A DNA stretch of 52,976 nucleotides from Deltaproteobacteria bacterium (GCA_017644045.1 JAEPMI010000006.1:608333-661308), one strand, 5' to 3'. Shown: positions 1 to 8,435, counted from the stretch's first letter. Program-made: numbers and translations. The notes: generated from the sequence alone by a model not told the origin.

Positions 1-61
1 GCGCCGCCTTCTTGGTGGACTTCTTGGTCGACTTCTTCTTCGTGGATCTCTTCGTAGCCAT
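1..61 (-). CDS. Lys-rich histone H1-like protein, N-terminal fragment
   Basis: Only the first 20 residues are inside the window; the gene runs off the left edge. They read MATKRSTKKKSTKKSTKKAA, a K-K-S/T-T-K repeat typical of bacterial histone H1-like or AlgP-like DNA-binding tails. The start is supported by a strong GGAGGAGGT ribosome binding site at about 67-75 on the minus strand. It is divergent from the OmpA-like gene, with an AT-rich intergenic region between. The rest of the protein cannot be judged; a Lys-rich N-terminal tail on another domain is equally possible, as seen in the large kinase at 28570-34905. Confidence 0.7.
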   Translation of the reverse strand, partial: MATKRSTKKKSTKKSTKKAA

Positions 62-100
62 GGGGACCTCCTCCGATGGGGCCGGTGGTACGGGCGTACC

Positions 101-192
101 GTATTGTCACGTCACGTCACGTGTCAAGGCAAAGAACACATAATTTATATCTAACTTTGCTCTATTTAAGCCAATACTCTGCATAAGTATTG
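101..192. promoter_or_regulatory. AT-rich divergent promoter region with TCACG repeats and an inverted repeat
   Basis: Between two divergent genes the base composition turns AT-rich at about 125-200, unlike the rest of the window. TCACG occurs three times in tandem at 107-121, followed by TGTCA. A perfect inverted repeat CAATACT-7 nt-AGTATTG lies at 172-192. This layout suits a regulated divergent promoter. The bound factor is unknown. Confidence 0.4.
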
Positions 193-346
193 CCAATCTG
201 TGGAAATCATTGGATTTTTCCGACCGCACCGGGAAGGGCCCGAAACCGTTGAGGAACCCGGCGATGGCGATCTTTCGCCCCGTTGACCCGATCCGAGGCG
301 GGGACTAGGGTCCGGCTCGGGATAGGACTGCTCAGGAGGAAAGTTC

Positions 347-1132
347 ATGTTCGCTCGCGCCTCGTTCGTCGCCCTCATGGCCCTCGCCATCGCTTGTGGC
401 CCCTCTCAAGAGGAGCTCGATGCCGCCAACGCCCGCGCCTCGGAGCTGGAGAACCAGCTCGCCCAGGCCCGTGCCCAGGGAGAAGAGCTGCAGGGACAGC
501 TCGATCAGCTCGAGAGTCAGAACGGTGCCCTCGCCGCTCGGCTGACCGCCCTCGGTGAGAACGTGTCGGACCTCGAGGGGCAGAACACCCGCCTGCAGCA
601 GGCTCTCGAAGAGCTGCGCGAGCGCGAGCGCCAGGCCCAGGCGCGCCTGGACACCTTCCGCAACCTCATCGAGCGCTTCCGCTCCATGATCGAGAGCGGC
701 CAGCTCCGCGTCCGCATCGTCCGGAACCGGATGGTCGTCGAGCTGCCGGAGGGCATCCTCTTCGACTCGGGTCAGGCGGACCTGAAGGACGGCGGCCAGG
801 AGACCCTGACGGAGGTCGCTGGCGTCCTCGGTCAGATCCAGAACCGCTCCTTCCAGATCGCCGGTCACACCGACAACATCCCGATCCGCAACCGCCGTTT
901 CCGGAACAACTGGGAGCTCTCCACCCAGCGGGCGGTCACCGTCACTCGCTTCCTCATCGCTCAGGGAGTGCCCGCGAACCGGGTGAGCGCCGCCGGCTAC
1001 GCCGACACGGAGCCCACCGCCGGCAACGACACCCCCGAGGGTCGAGCCCAGAACCGGCGCATCGAGATCGTGCTCCTCCCGAACCTGGACGAGCTCCCCG
1101 ACCTGTCGAGCCTCGCCAGCGACGACGAGTGA
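347..1132 (+). CDS. OmpA/MotB-domain lipoprotein with coiled coil
   Basis: A 261-residue lipoprotein. The signal peptide ends in a lipobox with Cys17 (LAIAC). A Glu/Gln/Arg-rich coiled coil follows (about residues 22-110), then a C-terminal OmpA-like peptidoglycan-binding domain (about 125-250) with the family motifs GHTDNIP and QNRRIEI. Such proteins tie the outer membrane to the cell wall. The start at 347 has AGGAGGA about 7 bases upstream. The length suits a Pal/YiaD-like protein with an added coiled-coil stalk. It is transcribed alone, with a GC hairpin after the stop. Lipoprotein status and domain are secure; the exact partner is not. Confidence 0.9.
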   Translation: MFARASFVALMALAIACGPSQEELDAANARASELENQLAQARAQGEELQGQLDQLESQNGALAARLTALGENVSDLEGQNTRLQQALEELRERERQAQARLDTFRNLIERFRSMIESGQLRVRIVRNRMVVELPEGILFDSGQADLKDGGQETLTEVAGVLGQIQNRSFQIAGHTDNIPIRNRRFRNNWELSTQRAVTVTRFLIAQGVPANRVSAAGYADTEPTAGNDTPEGRAQNRRIEIVLLPNLDELPDLSSLASDDE

Positions 1133-1178
1133 CCCCCGAAAGGGGTCGATCAGTAAGTGCCGAGAGTCGCTCCTCGAC

Positions 1179-1205
1179 ACCCCCCTCGGATTGCGCGAGG
1201 GGGGT
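1179..1205 (+). terminator. GC-rich hairpin after the OmpA-like gene
   Basis: ACCCCCCTCG (1179-1188) pairs perfectly with CGAGGGGGGT (1196-1205) across a 7-nt loop, 46 bases after the stop. There is no U tract, so it may act as a weak or factor-assisted terminator. Confidence 0.5.
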
Positions 1206-1420
1206 CGGTGCCCTATGCTCTGCCCGCCTCGCGGCACGTCTCGATGCGAGACGGCTCCGGGGCTCGCCACGGATGACTTCCCCTTTTCTGGAATGATTCC
1301 GCCCGGCGAGGAGTCGATCATGCGGTGAGGCCAGACGCCCGCCGACCGGGCCCCCGCCGTAGCGCATCGGGCCCCGCACGAAACATGGTGACCCGGGGTC
1401 ACCGCTCAAAAGGAGGCCTG

Positions 1421-1924
1421 ATGCAGGCGGAGCAGCACGAGTTCAAGGTCGGCGACAAGGCCGTCTATCCGGCGCAGGGTGTGGCCGAGGTCGTCTCGAT
1501 CGAGGAGAAGGACATCGCCGGCAACCGGCAGCAGTTCTACGTCCTCAAGATCCTCGACACCGACCGGAAGATCATGGTCCCGGTCAGCAACGCCAGCAAC
1601 GTCGGCCTTCGCCCGCCGATCTCCGAGTCGGACATCCGCGAGATCTTCGTGATCCTCAAGGAACAGACGATCGCGTTCGACAACCAGACCTGGAACCGCC
1701 GCTATCGGGGTTTCATGGACAAGATCAAGACCGGCTCGGTCTTCGACGTCGCCGAGGTCATGCGTGATCTCTACCGTCTCAAGGCCGAGAAGAGCCTCTC
1801 CTTCGGCGAGCGCAAGATGCTCGAGACCGCCCGCAATCTCATCGTCAAGGAGATCGCGGTGGCCCGCCACAAGAGCGAAGAGAAGGTCCAGGCCGAGATC
1901 GAGAAGATCTTCGAGACCAACTGA
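1421..1924 (+). CDS. cdnL: CarD/CdnL family transcription regulator
   Basis: A 167-residue protein of the CarD_CdnL_TRCF family, which binds the RNA polymerase beta subunit and stabilises open complexes, chiefly at rRNA promoters; CdnL is essential in Myxococcus xanthus. The N-terminal RNAP-interacting Tudor-like domain starts with FKVGDKAVYPAQGV (about 8-70). The helical DNA-contacting C-terminal domain includes W-N-RR-YRGFMDKIKTG and a later LSFGERKMLETARNLIV. The start at 1421 is chosen because AGGAGG lies 5 bases upstream; a longer reading from 1325 would add a residue stretch absent from the family. The length matches CdnL rather than the larger CarD, which carries an HMGA-like tail. Confidence 0.95.
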   Translation: MQAEQHEFKVGDKAVYPAQGVAEVVSIEEKDIAGNRQQFYVLKILDTDRKIMVPVSNASNVGLRPPISESDIREIFVILKEQTIAFDNQTWNRRYRGFMDKIKTGSVFDVAEVMRDLYRLKAEKSLSFGERKMLETARNLIVKEIAVARHKSEEKVQAEIEKIFETN

Positions 1925-2004
1925 AAGCCGAGGCGCGGCGCGAGCACTGCCGCGAGCGTGAAGGCGATCGGGGGAACATCCCGGTCGCCCTTCGCTGATT
2001 GCGA

Positions 2005-2034
2005 GCGACCTCGGGTCGCGCCTCCCCGAGGCGC
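2005..2034 (+). promoter_or_regulatory. Overlapping 5'-UTR hairpins before the RNase E/G start
   Basis: GCGACC-TCG-GGTCGC (2005-2019) and GCGCCTC-CCC-GAGGCGC (2018-2034) are two perfect stems sharing bases 2018-2019, so they are mutually exclusive. The second ends 3 bases before the ATG and covers the place where a ribosome binding site would sit. This could be a translational or self-cleavage control site for the nuclease below. Confidence 0.4.
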
Positions 2035-2037
2035 ACA

Positions 2038-3606
2038 ATGGCGAACAGCAGCTTGCTGATGAACGTGGCCGTGGGGGAGACCCGCGTCACGTTGACGGAG
2101 AACGGAAGCCTTGGTGAGCTCTACGTCGAAAGACGGCGAGAGCGCTCACCGGTGGGCAACATCTACCTCGGAAAGGTCACCCGCGTGCTTCCCGGCATGC
2201 AGGCGGCGTTCATCGACGTCGGGCTCGACCGAGCCGCGTTCCTCCATGTGGAGGACCTGCAGGCGTCTCCCAAAGAGGAGGCGGCCGCCGAGGAAGAAGA
2301 CAAGGGCGACGGGAAGCGTGGTCGAGGGCGGCGCCGCCGGAGCGGTGGTGGGGCTCGTCAGTCGAAGCGCGCGTCTCGCAAGACGCCGATCCGCGAGCTC
2401 CTGACCGAGGGCCAGTCCCTGCTGGTCCAGGTGTCGAAGGGACCGATCGGAACCAAGGGCGCCCGCGTCACCACGCACGTGGCGCTGCCAGGTCGCTACG
2501 TGGTCTTCATGCCGGGCGTCGAGCACGTCGGCGTGGCCAAGCGGGTGGGCTCCGATCGCGAGCGGCAGCAGCTCAAGGCGATCGTCGAGGAGATCAAGCC
2601 CGAGAAGGGCGGCGTGATGGTGCGCCACGTCGGCCAGGGCCTGACCGTCGCGCAGCTCAAGGCGGACATCGGCTACCTGGTGAAGGTCTGGGAAGGCGTC
2701 GAAGCGCAGCTCGAAGCCGCCAAGAGCGCCCGCAAGAAGCTCAAGGTGCCCCGCCTCATTCACGAGGAGCCGGACCTGTGCCTGCGGGTCACCCGCGATC
2801 TCTTCAGCGAGAACATCGACGAGATCGTCGTCGACGACCCGCACGAGCACGAGCGGATCGTTCGCTTCGTGGAGATGTTCCTGCCCGCGCGGGTCAAGGA
2901 CGTGCACCTCTACGAAGGTGAGGAGCCGCTCTTCGACGAGTTCGGCGTCGAGGCAGAGATCGCCCGGGCGCTGTCCCGAAAGGTCGCCCTCCCCTCCGGT
3001 GGCTACCTGATCATCGATCAGGCCGAAGCGCTGACCGCGATCGACGTCAACACCGGCCGGTTCACCGGCAAGGGCAAGAGCGTCGCCGAGACCATCTTCC
3101 AGACGAACCTGGAGGCGGCGAACGAGATCGCGGTGCAGCTTCGCTTCCGCAACATCGGCGGCCTCATCGTCCTCGACTTCATCGACATGGAGAAGAGCGG
3201 CCACCGCGACAAGGTCTACAAGGCGCTCCTCCGCGAGCTGAAGAAGGACCCGGCGAAGACCACCGCGGTTCGCATCAGCGAGCTCGGCCTCGTCGAGATG
3301 ACGCGAAAGCGCACGCGCGAGTCGCTCGGGCGCATGCTCTACGAGCCCTGCTTCTACTGCGACGGAACCGGCTTCCTGAAGTCGAAGACCACCGTCTGCC
3401 ACGAGATCTTCCGACAGCTGCGCCGCGAGCGGAGCACGCTCCCGGGCTACAAGATCACCGTCACCGCTCACCCGGCGGTATGCGATGCGCTCGAGCGGGA
3501 GGAGAAGGAAGCCCTCGAAGCCGCCTCCAAGGTCGTTCAGCGACGCATAGAGCTGAAGGCCCGCAGGGATTATCATCTGGAGCAGTTCGACCTCACCGCT
3601 GGCTGA
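2038..3606 (+). CDS. rng: Ribonuclease E/G family endoribonuclease
   Basis: A 522-residue Rne/Rng ribonuclease, a single-strand-specific endonuclease of rRNA and mRNA processing. MANSSLLMNV and the following ETRVTLTENG match the family N terminus. The S1 RNA-binding domain (about 35-150) carries AAFIDVG and an acidic/basic insert (E-rich, then RGRGRRRR), common in delta-proteobacterial copies. The DNase I-like catalytic core contains LTAIDVNTGRFTG and LIVLDFIDM with the metal-binding aspartates. The zinc-link Cys pair is in EPCFYCDGTG. It has no long RNase E degradosome tail, so it is closer to RNase G in size. ATG 2038 is preferred to an upstream in-frame start at 1999 because it matches the family; no clear ribosome binding site is present and a hairpin abuts the start. 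Confidence 0.93.
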   Translation: MANSSLLMNVAVGETRVTLTENGSLGELYVERRRERSPVGNIYLGKVTRVLPGMQAAFIDVGLDRAAFLHVEDLQASPKEEAAAEEEDKGDGKRGRGRRRRSGGGARQSKRASRKTPIRELLTEGQSLLVQVSKGPIGTKGARVTTHVALPGRYVVFMPGVEHVGVAKRVGSDRERQQLKAIVEEIKPEKGGVMVRHVGQGLTVAQLKADIGYLVKVWEGVEAQLEAAKSARKKLKVPRLIHEEPDLCLRVTRDLFSENIDEIVVDDPHEHERIVRFVEMFLPARVKDVHLYEGEEPLFDEFGVEAEIARALSRKVALPSGGYLIIDQAEALTAIDVNTGRFTGKGKSVAETIFQTNLEAANEIAVQLRFRNIGGLIVLDFIDMEKSGHRDKVYKALLRELKKDPAKTTAVRISELGLVEMTRKRTRESLGRMLYEPCFYCDGTGFLKSKTTVCHEIFRQLRRERSTLPGYKITVTAHPAVCDALEREEKEALEAASKVVQRRIELKARRDYHLEQFDLTAG

Positions 3607-3622
3607 GGCGAACGCTCCAGCC

Positions 3623-3985
3623 ATGCCCGAAGACAACGACGATCCCCCCGTGGCCGAAGGCGAAACCCGCCAGGAGCCACGGGTCACCATCAACAAGGAC
3701 TTCGAGTCCTTCGACGCGTTCATCCACGAGTACGTGACGAACATCTCGCGCACGGGTGCGTTCGTGAAGTCGAAGGAGCCGCTGCCGGTCGGCACCGAGG
3801 TGGATCTCAAGTTCACCGTGGTGATGGACGAGGTCGAGACGATCGAGGGCGTGGGTGAGGTCGTGCGGGTTCAGAAAGACCCGCCGGGCATGGGCGTGGT
3901 CTTCACCAAGCTCAGCCAGTACTCGCAGCACCTGCTCAGCCAACTCTTGACGAGTCCCCCGCGGGAGGGGAAAGAGGGCGAGTGA
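3623..3985 (+). CDS. PilZ-domain protein
   Basis: A 120-residue single-domain PilZ protein of the type expanded in myxobacteria. The c-di-GMP signature is present: RxxxR as RQEPR near residue 16 and NISRTGAFV (the D/NxSxxG motif) about 25 residues later, followed by the barrel with LPVGTEVDLKF. It lies 16 bases after the RNase E/G gene and its stop overlaps the next start (GTGA), so it is probably co-transcribed and translationally coupled with the J-like protein. It likely reads cyclic di-GMP and acts through a protein partner, since no effector domain is attached. Confidence 0.9.
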   Translation: MPEDNDDPPVAEGETRQEPRVTINKDFESFDAFIHEYVTNISRTGAFVKSKEPLPVGTEVDLKFTVVMDEVETIEGVGEVVRVQKDPPGMGVVFTKLSQYSQHLLSQLLTSPPREGKEGE

Positions 3986-4329
3986 CCACCGTCATCGATG
4001 GCAAGCCGATCCACGAGCTCTCCGACCGGGAGCTCGAGCGCGAGGTGGAAGCTCGGAGGCGCGCCCGCCGAAAGGGCGGGAAGAGCACGGGCTCGTCCGC
4101 GGCCCGGCGTCCGGCGCCCTCGGCCGACCAGGTGCGCAAGTACCTCGCGAGCCTGGAGCTCGAGCCCGGCGCGACGAAGGGCGAGATCGACGACCAGTAC
4201 CTCGAGCTGCTCGACAAGTACGACCCCGAGCGGCAGTCGGACCCGGCGAAGAAGAAGGTCGCCGAGGAGCTGACGGCGAAGCTGCGCGACGCCTACGACG
4301 GGTTGAAGGCGTACTTCGCGTCTCGGTGA
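3982..4329 (+). CDS. Small protein with a degenerate J-like domain
   Basis: A 115-residue protein starting at a GTG that overlaps the PilZ stop by four bases. The first 45 residues are charged and basic (EVEARRRARRKGGK). Residues about 48-112 resemble a J domain: helix II EIDDQYLELLDKYDPER and helix III KKVAEELTAKLRDAYDGLK. The HPD tripeptide that triggers Hsp70 ATPase is replaced by YDP, so canonical DnaK stimulation is doubtful. Coupling to a PilZ protein suggests a common task. The J-like fold is my reading of spacing and helices and needs a profile search to confirm. Confidence 0.7.
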   Translation: MTTVIDGKPIHELSDRELEREVEARRRARRKGGKSTGSSAARRPAPSADQVRKYLASLELEPGATKGEIDDQYLELLDKYDPERQSDPAKKKVAEELTAKLRDAYDGLKAYFASR

Positions 4330-4356
4330 GCCCTCGGCCCGTTCCCTCTTCGAGAA

Positions 4357-4401
4357 GGGTCAGGGTGAGGGTGAGGGTCAGGGCGAGGGTGAGGGTGAGG
4401 G
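4357..4401. repeat. G-rich hexamer tandem repeat (GGGTGA)n
   Basis: Seven hexamers of GGG[T/C][G/C]A in register, ending in GGG, fill the gap between two convergent genes. Eight GGG runs spaced by three bases can form G-quadruplexes on the plus strand. Confidence 0.85.
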
Positions 4402-4422
4402 ACTTGCGACTTCGTCGCGGCG

Positions 4423-5382
4423 TCAGTCGATGCTGACGTAGCCGGCTTTGATGAGCTTGACGAAGATGTTGCTCGTCTCGAGGTCGCTCGCGAGGCTCTT
4501 GTTGAGCACCGTCTCGACGTGGCCGTAGTTGTGCGCGAGCTGGAGCACGTCCAGCTCGTCCGGCGAGAGATCGCGGAGCGGCGGGATGAGCGGGACCGCG
4601 AGCGAGCAGGCGCTCGAGAGCGGCGGCATGTCGGGGCCGAGGCGTCGGACCTCGTCGAGCTGCCGCATGGCCTCCATGAGGAGCGCCTCGGTGCTCATCT
4701 CGATGGGCTCGAGGAACTCCCGATCCTCGGGCGGCGCCATGTCGAACGTGCCTTCGGCCCAGGTGAGGATCCGGTAGAAGGACTTCACCGGTGAGACATC
4801 GAAGTTGTCGTTGATGGTCGCGAAGACCACCCGGCCCTTGTCCAGGAAGATCTTGCCGGTGTCCTGGTCGGTTCGGACCACCAGGACGCCGCTCTTCTTC
4901 GAGGCGGAGAAGAGCTGCAGCAGGTCCGGCAGCGGGACCTCGGCGATCGAGCCGGTCATCGTGCGGACCTGCGAGGTCCGCTTTCCGGCGGCGACGTCCT
5001 CGAGATGGGCCTTCGCCGCGTCCAGCGACTGGGCGCTCTCGGTGGCGATCACCTTGATGATGCTCGTCCCGATGAGGATTCGGTCGCCCTCGGTCAGCCG
5101 GGAGCGCTTGATCTTCTCGCCGTTGACGAAGCTCCCGTTGGTCGAGCCGAGGTCCTGGATGAAGATCTGGCCGTTGGTGACGGTGATCTTGGCGTGCCGG
5201 CGGCTGACCATGTCCTCGACGAGGACCATGTCGAGCTCGCTGGACCGTCCGATGACGATCTCGCCCGTCTCGGGGAGCGGGAATTCACCCCCCTGGTACT
5301 TGCCGGAGATGAAGCGCAACGCGTAGGACCGCTCGGGCCGGGACGGTGGCTTCGGCGTCATCTTGGAAATCGGGGGCTCCAT
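4423..5382 (-). CDS. FHA-domain protein with DUF4388-like C terminus
   Basis: A 319-residue cytoplasmic protein. The FHA phosphothreonine-binding domain spans about 25-110 and shows the family residues: IGRSSELD, SRRHAKI, DLGSTNGSFVNG. A second domain (about 145-250) begins GSIAEVPLPDLLQLFSASKK and contains GKIFLDKGRVVFA, the pattern of the DUF4388/PATAN module common in myxobacterial signalling proteins. A short helical tail ends the protein. FHA domains bind Ser/Thr-kinase substrates, so it likely links such a kinase to a partner. The start at 5382 lacks an obvious ribosome binding site; a second ATG lies seven codons downstream. It is convergent with the J-like gene across the G-rich repeat. 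Confidence 0.88.
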   Translation of the reverse strand: MEPPISKMTPKPPSRPERSYALRFISGKYQGGEFPLPETGEIVIGRSSELDMVLVEDMVSRRHAKITVTNGQIFIQDLGSTNGSFVNGEKIKRSRLTEGDRILIGTSIIKVIATESAQSLDAAKAHLEDVAAGKRTSQVRTMTGSIAEVPLPDLLQLFSASKKSGVLVVRTDQDTGKIFLDKGRVVFATINDNFDVSPVKSFYRILTWAEGTFDMAPPEDREFLEPIEMSTEALLMEAMRQLDEVRRLGPDMPPLSSACSLAVPLIPPLRDLSPDELDVLQLAHNYGHVETVLNKSLASDLETSNIFVKLIKAGYVSID

Positions 5383-5495
5383 GAAAGGGGCTTCGTGTCC
5401 TAGGCTAGGTAATCTGACGCCAACTGGTCAAGGATCCGAACAGCGACAAGTCTCTGAAATCAGCTGCCCTCCACCTTTTCTGACCGGTTGTCCCC

Positions 5496-5520
5496 ACCAC
5501 GGGGGACCGTTGCCCGTGGT
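5496..5520 (+). promoter_or_regulatory. Leader hairpin before the peptidase/barrel gene
   Basis: ACCACGGG (5496-5503) pairs with CCCGTGGT (5513-5520), ending 11 bases before the start codon and just upstream of the AGGACCGGGGG ribosome-binding region. It could affect translation start; no factor is evident. Confidence 0.3.
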
Positions 5521-5531
5521 AGGACCGGGGG

Positions 5532-8435
5532 ATGGGCTCGCTGGCGCCACGGTGGATGCTCCTCGGCCTGGGCGCGATCGCCGCCCTGGTGGGGCTCCCT
5601 TGGACCCACACGGCGTACGCTCAGGTCCAGGATCGGCGGGTCGATTGGCTCGAAATCGAGTCCGAGCACTGCCGGGTCGCCTATCCGGAGCCGCTGGGGG
5701 TGCTGGCGCGACGGGCCGCGTTCCTCTGCGATCGCTCCTTCGAGCGGCTCGCCGACCTCTTGGAGCACGAGCCCGAGGGGCGCGTGGAGGTGGTGCTCAC
5801 CGACGATTCCGACTCCGCGAACGGCTCGGCGAGCTCCCTCCCCTTCAACTTCATGCGCCTCTTCGCCCAAGCGCCGGAAGACCTGACGCCGCTCGGAGAT
5901 CACGACGACTGGCTCAACACGCTGATCACCCACGAGCAGACCCACGTGGTGCATCTGGACACGATCGGCGGCCTTCCGGCGATCGTGAACAAGGTCCTCG
6001 GCAAGGTGTGGGCTCCGAACCTGGTGCAGCCGCGGTGGTTCATCGAGGGGCTGGCCACCCACCTCGAGTCGCGGCTCACCGCCGGCGGGCGCATCCGCTC
6101 GTCGATGTTCGAGATGTACATCCGGATGGACGCGCTCGAAGGCCGGCTGATGCGGCTGGACCAGATCTCGAGCGGCGTGGACCGCTGGCCGCGCGGGAAC
6201 GCCTTCTACCTCTACGGCTCGCGCTTCTGTCGTTGGATCGGGGACACCTACGGCGACGAAGCGCTGACCGCGATGAGCCACGAGTACGGCCGACGCGCGA
6301 TCCCCTACGGCCTCAACCGCACGGCGAAGCGCGTCACCGGTCACACCTTCACCGAGCTCTACGAGCGATGGCAGGCCGACCTGGTGGCGAAGAGCGAAGC
6401 GCTCCGCGAAGCGGTGGAGGCGCGAGGCCGCGTCGAGGGCGAGCGGCTCACCCGCTACGGCGACATCGCGCGGAGCCCGCGCTGGCTCGACGACGACACC
6501 ATCGTCTACTCCGCGAACGATGGCGCGAACGACAGTCAACTGCGGGCGCTCGACCGTGATGGCAGCGACCACCGCCAGGTCGTGCGGGCGACGGGCGACG
6601 CCTACTGGAGCCCCGCGGAGGACGGCCAGGTCCTCTACTACGGCCAGGCCGACGGCCACCGGGACATCTACTTCTTCTACGACCTCTTCCGGCACGACCG
6701 ACGGACCGGCGAGACCGAACGGCTGACCGACGGCCTTCGTGCCCGATCCCCCGACGTCGCTCCGAACGGCCGCACCATCGCCTTCACCCGCGGCGGCGCG
6801 GGGAGCACCCACCTGATGGTCGCCGACCTGCGCGACGTGGAGGCCACGCAGCGACCGCTGGTGCGGTCCGAGCGCTACGAGCAGGCGTACACGCCACGCT
6901 TCTCACCCGACGGCCGCACGGTGGCGTTCAGCCAGTGGCGCGCCGGTGGCTACCGCGACATTCGGCTGGTGGACCTGGCGAGCGGAGAGGTCACCGACAT
7001 CACCCACGACCGGGCCTACGACACGGGGCCGGCGTGGTCGCCGGACGGACGGCACCTCTACTTCAGCTCCGATCGCACCGGCGTCGCGAACCTCTATCGC
7101 TACGACGTGGCGGACGAGTCGCTGGTTCAGATCACGGACGTGGTGGCCGGCGCGTACTCGCCCGACGTGTCGCCCGATGGTCGCTCGCTCGTGTACCTCG
7201 GCTACACGAGCCGCGGCTGGGACATCTATCGACTCGATCTGGCGGGGCTGAGCCCGCGCGCCGCCGAGCCCTACGTCGACGACCGGCCCGATCCCATCGA
7301 CCCCTCGGGGACGGTGGTGACCCACTCGGAGCGCTACGTCCCCGCCCGGACCCTCTATCCGCGCTCTTACTTCCTCGACCTGGTCACCGACTCCTTCGGC
7401 AACCAGCTCGGCATCACGGTCGCGGGCGAGGACATCGCCCAGCACATGACGTGGAGCGCGCGACTCGGGATCAGCCTCAACGGTGGCTACCTCCACGGCG
7501 ACGCGGCGATGCTCTTCCGAAGACTTCCCGCGCCCATCCGAGTGGGCGCCTTCCGGCGCATCAGCCGGCGGGGCGGACTGCGGGTGGCGGGCCAGGAGCG
7601 AACATGGGTCGAGGAGGCGCTCGGGGCCGACATCTCGAGCTCCTACCGCATCCCACGCGCGTTCCACTCGGAGAGCTTCAGCATCGGCTACTCGCTGGCG
7701 TGGTTGCGGCAAAAGGAACCCTTCGGTGGCGTGCTCGACCCGAACACCGAGCCGCCGGTGCTGCCTCAGACCGGCCGGGTCGCCTCGCTGCGCGTCGGCT
7801 GGAACTACAACGACGCACGCGCCCACTTCTACGACATGAGCCCATCGGAGGGTCGAAGCGTGGGGATCACCGCCTCCGTCGCCCACCCGGTGATCGGCAG
7901 CGAGTACCGAGTGACCACGCTCCAGTGGAGTTGGACTCGCTACATCGAGGCGCCGTGGCGACAGCACCACGTCTTCGCCATCCGCTATGGCGGCGGCATC
8001 AGCGGCGGCGACCTCGGTCGGCGCGGCGTCTTCTCCGCCGGAGGGTTCTCGCAGATCTCCCTGGTCGATCAGCTCATCGACAGCGCGACGCTCGGGGGGG
8101 TCGCGCTGCGTGGCTACCAGCCCGGGAGTCGCAACGGCGTGCAGATGCACCTGGCGCAGCTCGAATACCGCTTCCCCCTCTTCCGTCCGATGCGCGGCCT
8201 GTCGACGCTACCGGTCTACCTGCAGCGCATGCACGCGACCGTGTTCCTCGACGCGGGCGACGCGTTCTTCGGCCGCCTCGACCCGACCACCTTCCGGGTG
8301 GGCTTCGGCGCGGAGCTCTTCACCGACGTCCTGCTCGGCTACTACCTGCCGTGGACGTTCCGGCTCGGCTTCGCCTACGGGCCGATGGAAGGCGGAGAGG
8401 CCCAGGTGTACTTCCACCTGGGCGTGCCTTTCTGA
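5532..8435 (+). CDS. Secreted gluzincin-like peptidase / beta-propeller / Omp85-like barrel fusion
   Basis: A 967-residue exported protein with three parts. The signal peptide ends near residue 30 (AYA-Q). Residues about 35-290 form a peptidase_MA-like domain with HEQTH at 134-138 and the downstream WFIEGLATHLES glutamate (Glu172), the arrangement of a gluzincin. Residues about 300-590 hold TolB/PD40-like propeller blades (FSPDGRTVAFS, WSPDGRHLYFSSD, VSPDGRSLVYLG). The remaining ~370 residues look like a BamA/TamA-type beta-barrel ending in Phe, with SARLGISLNGGYL, GGVALRGYQPGSRNG and VFLDAGDAF. It should sit in the outer membrane with the peptidase on one face. The substrate is unknown. Confidence 0.85.
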   Translation: MGSLAPRWMLLGLGAIAALVGLPWTHTAYAQVQDRRVDWLEIESEHCRVAYPEPLGVLARRAAFLCDRSFERLADLLEHEPEGRVEVVLTDDSDSANGSASSLPFNFMRLFAQAPEDLTPLGDHDDWLNTLITHEQTHVVHLDTIGGLPAIVNKVLGKVWAPNLVQPRWFIEGLATHLESRLTAGGRIRSSMFEMYIRMDALEGRLMRLDQISSGVDRWPRGNAFYLYGSRFCRWIGDTYGDEALTAMSHEYGRRAIPYGLNRTAKRVTGHTFTELYERWQADLVAKSEALREAVEARGRVEGERLTRYGDIARSPRWLDDDTIVYSANDGANDSQLRALDRDGSDHRQVVRATGDAYWSPAEDGQVLYYGQADGHRDIYFFYDLFRHDRRTGETERLTDGLRARSPDVAPNGRTIAFTRGGAGSTHLMVADLRDVEATQRPLVRSERYEQAYTPRFSPDGRTVAFSQWRAGGYRDIRLVDLASGEVTDITHDRAYDTGPAWSPDGRHLYFSSDRTGVANLYRYDVADESLVQITDVVAGAYSPDVSPDGRSLVYLGYTSRGWDIYRLDLAGLSPRAAEPYVDDRPDPIDPSGTVVTHSERYVPARTLYPRSYFLDLVTDSFGNQLGITVAGEDIAQHMTWSARLGISLNGGYLHGDAAMLFRRLPAPIRVGAFRRISRRGGLRVAGQERTWVEEALGADISSSYRIPRAFHSESFSIGYSLAWLRQKEPFGGVLDPNTEPPVLPQTGRVASLRVGWNYNDARAHFYDMSPSEGRSVGITASVAHPVIGSEYRVTTLQWSWTRYIEAPWRQHHVFAIRYGGGISGGDLGRRGVFSAGGFSQISLVDQLIDSATLGGVALRGYQPGSRNGVQMHLAQLEYRFPLFRPMRGLSTLPVYLQRMHATVFLDAGDAFFGRLDPTTFRVGFGAELFTDVLLGYYLPWTFRLGFAYGPMEGGEAQVYFHLGVPF

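Noticed and set aside
5383-5531. Possible small RNA or riboswitch in the 149-base divergent gap
   Set aside because: Apart from one 8-bp hairpin near the plus-strand start no recognised aptamer pattern is present.
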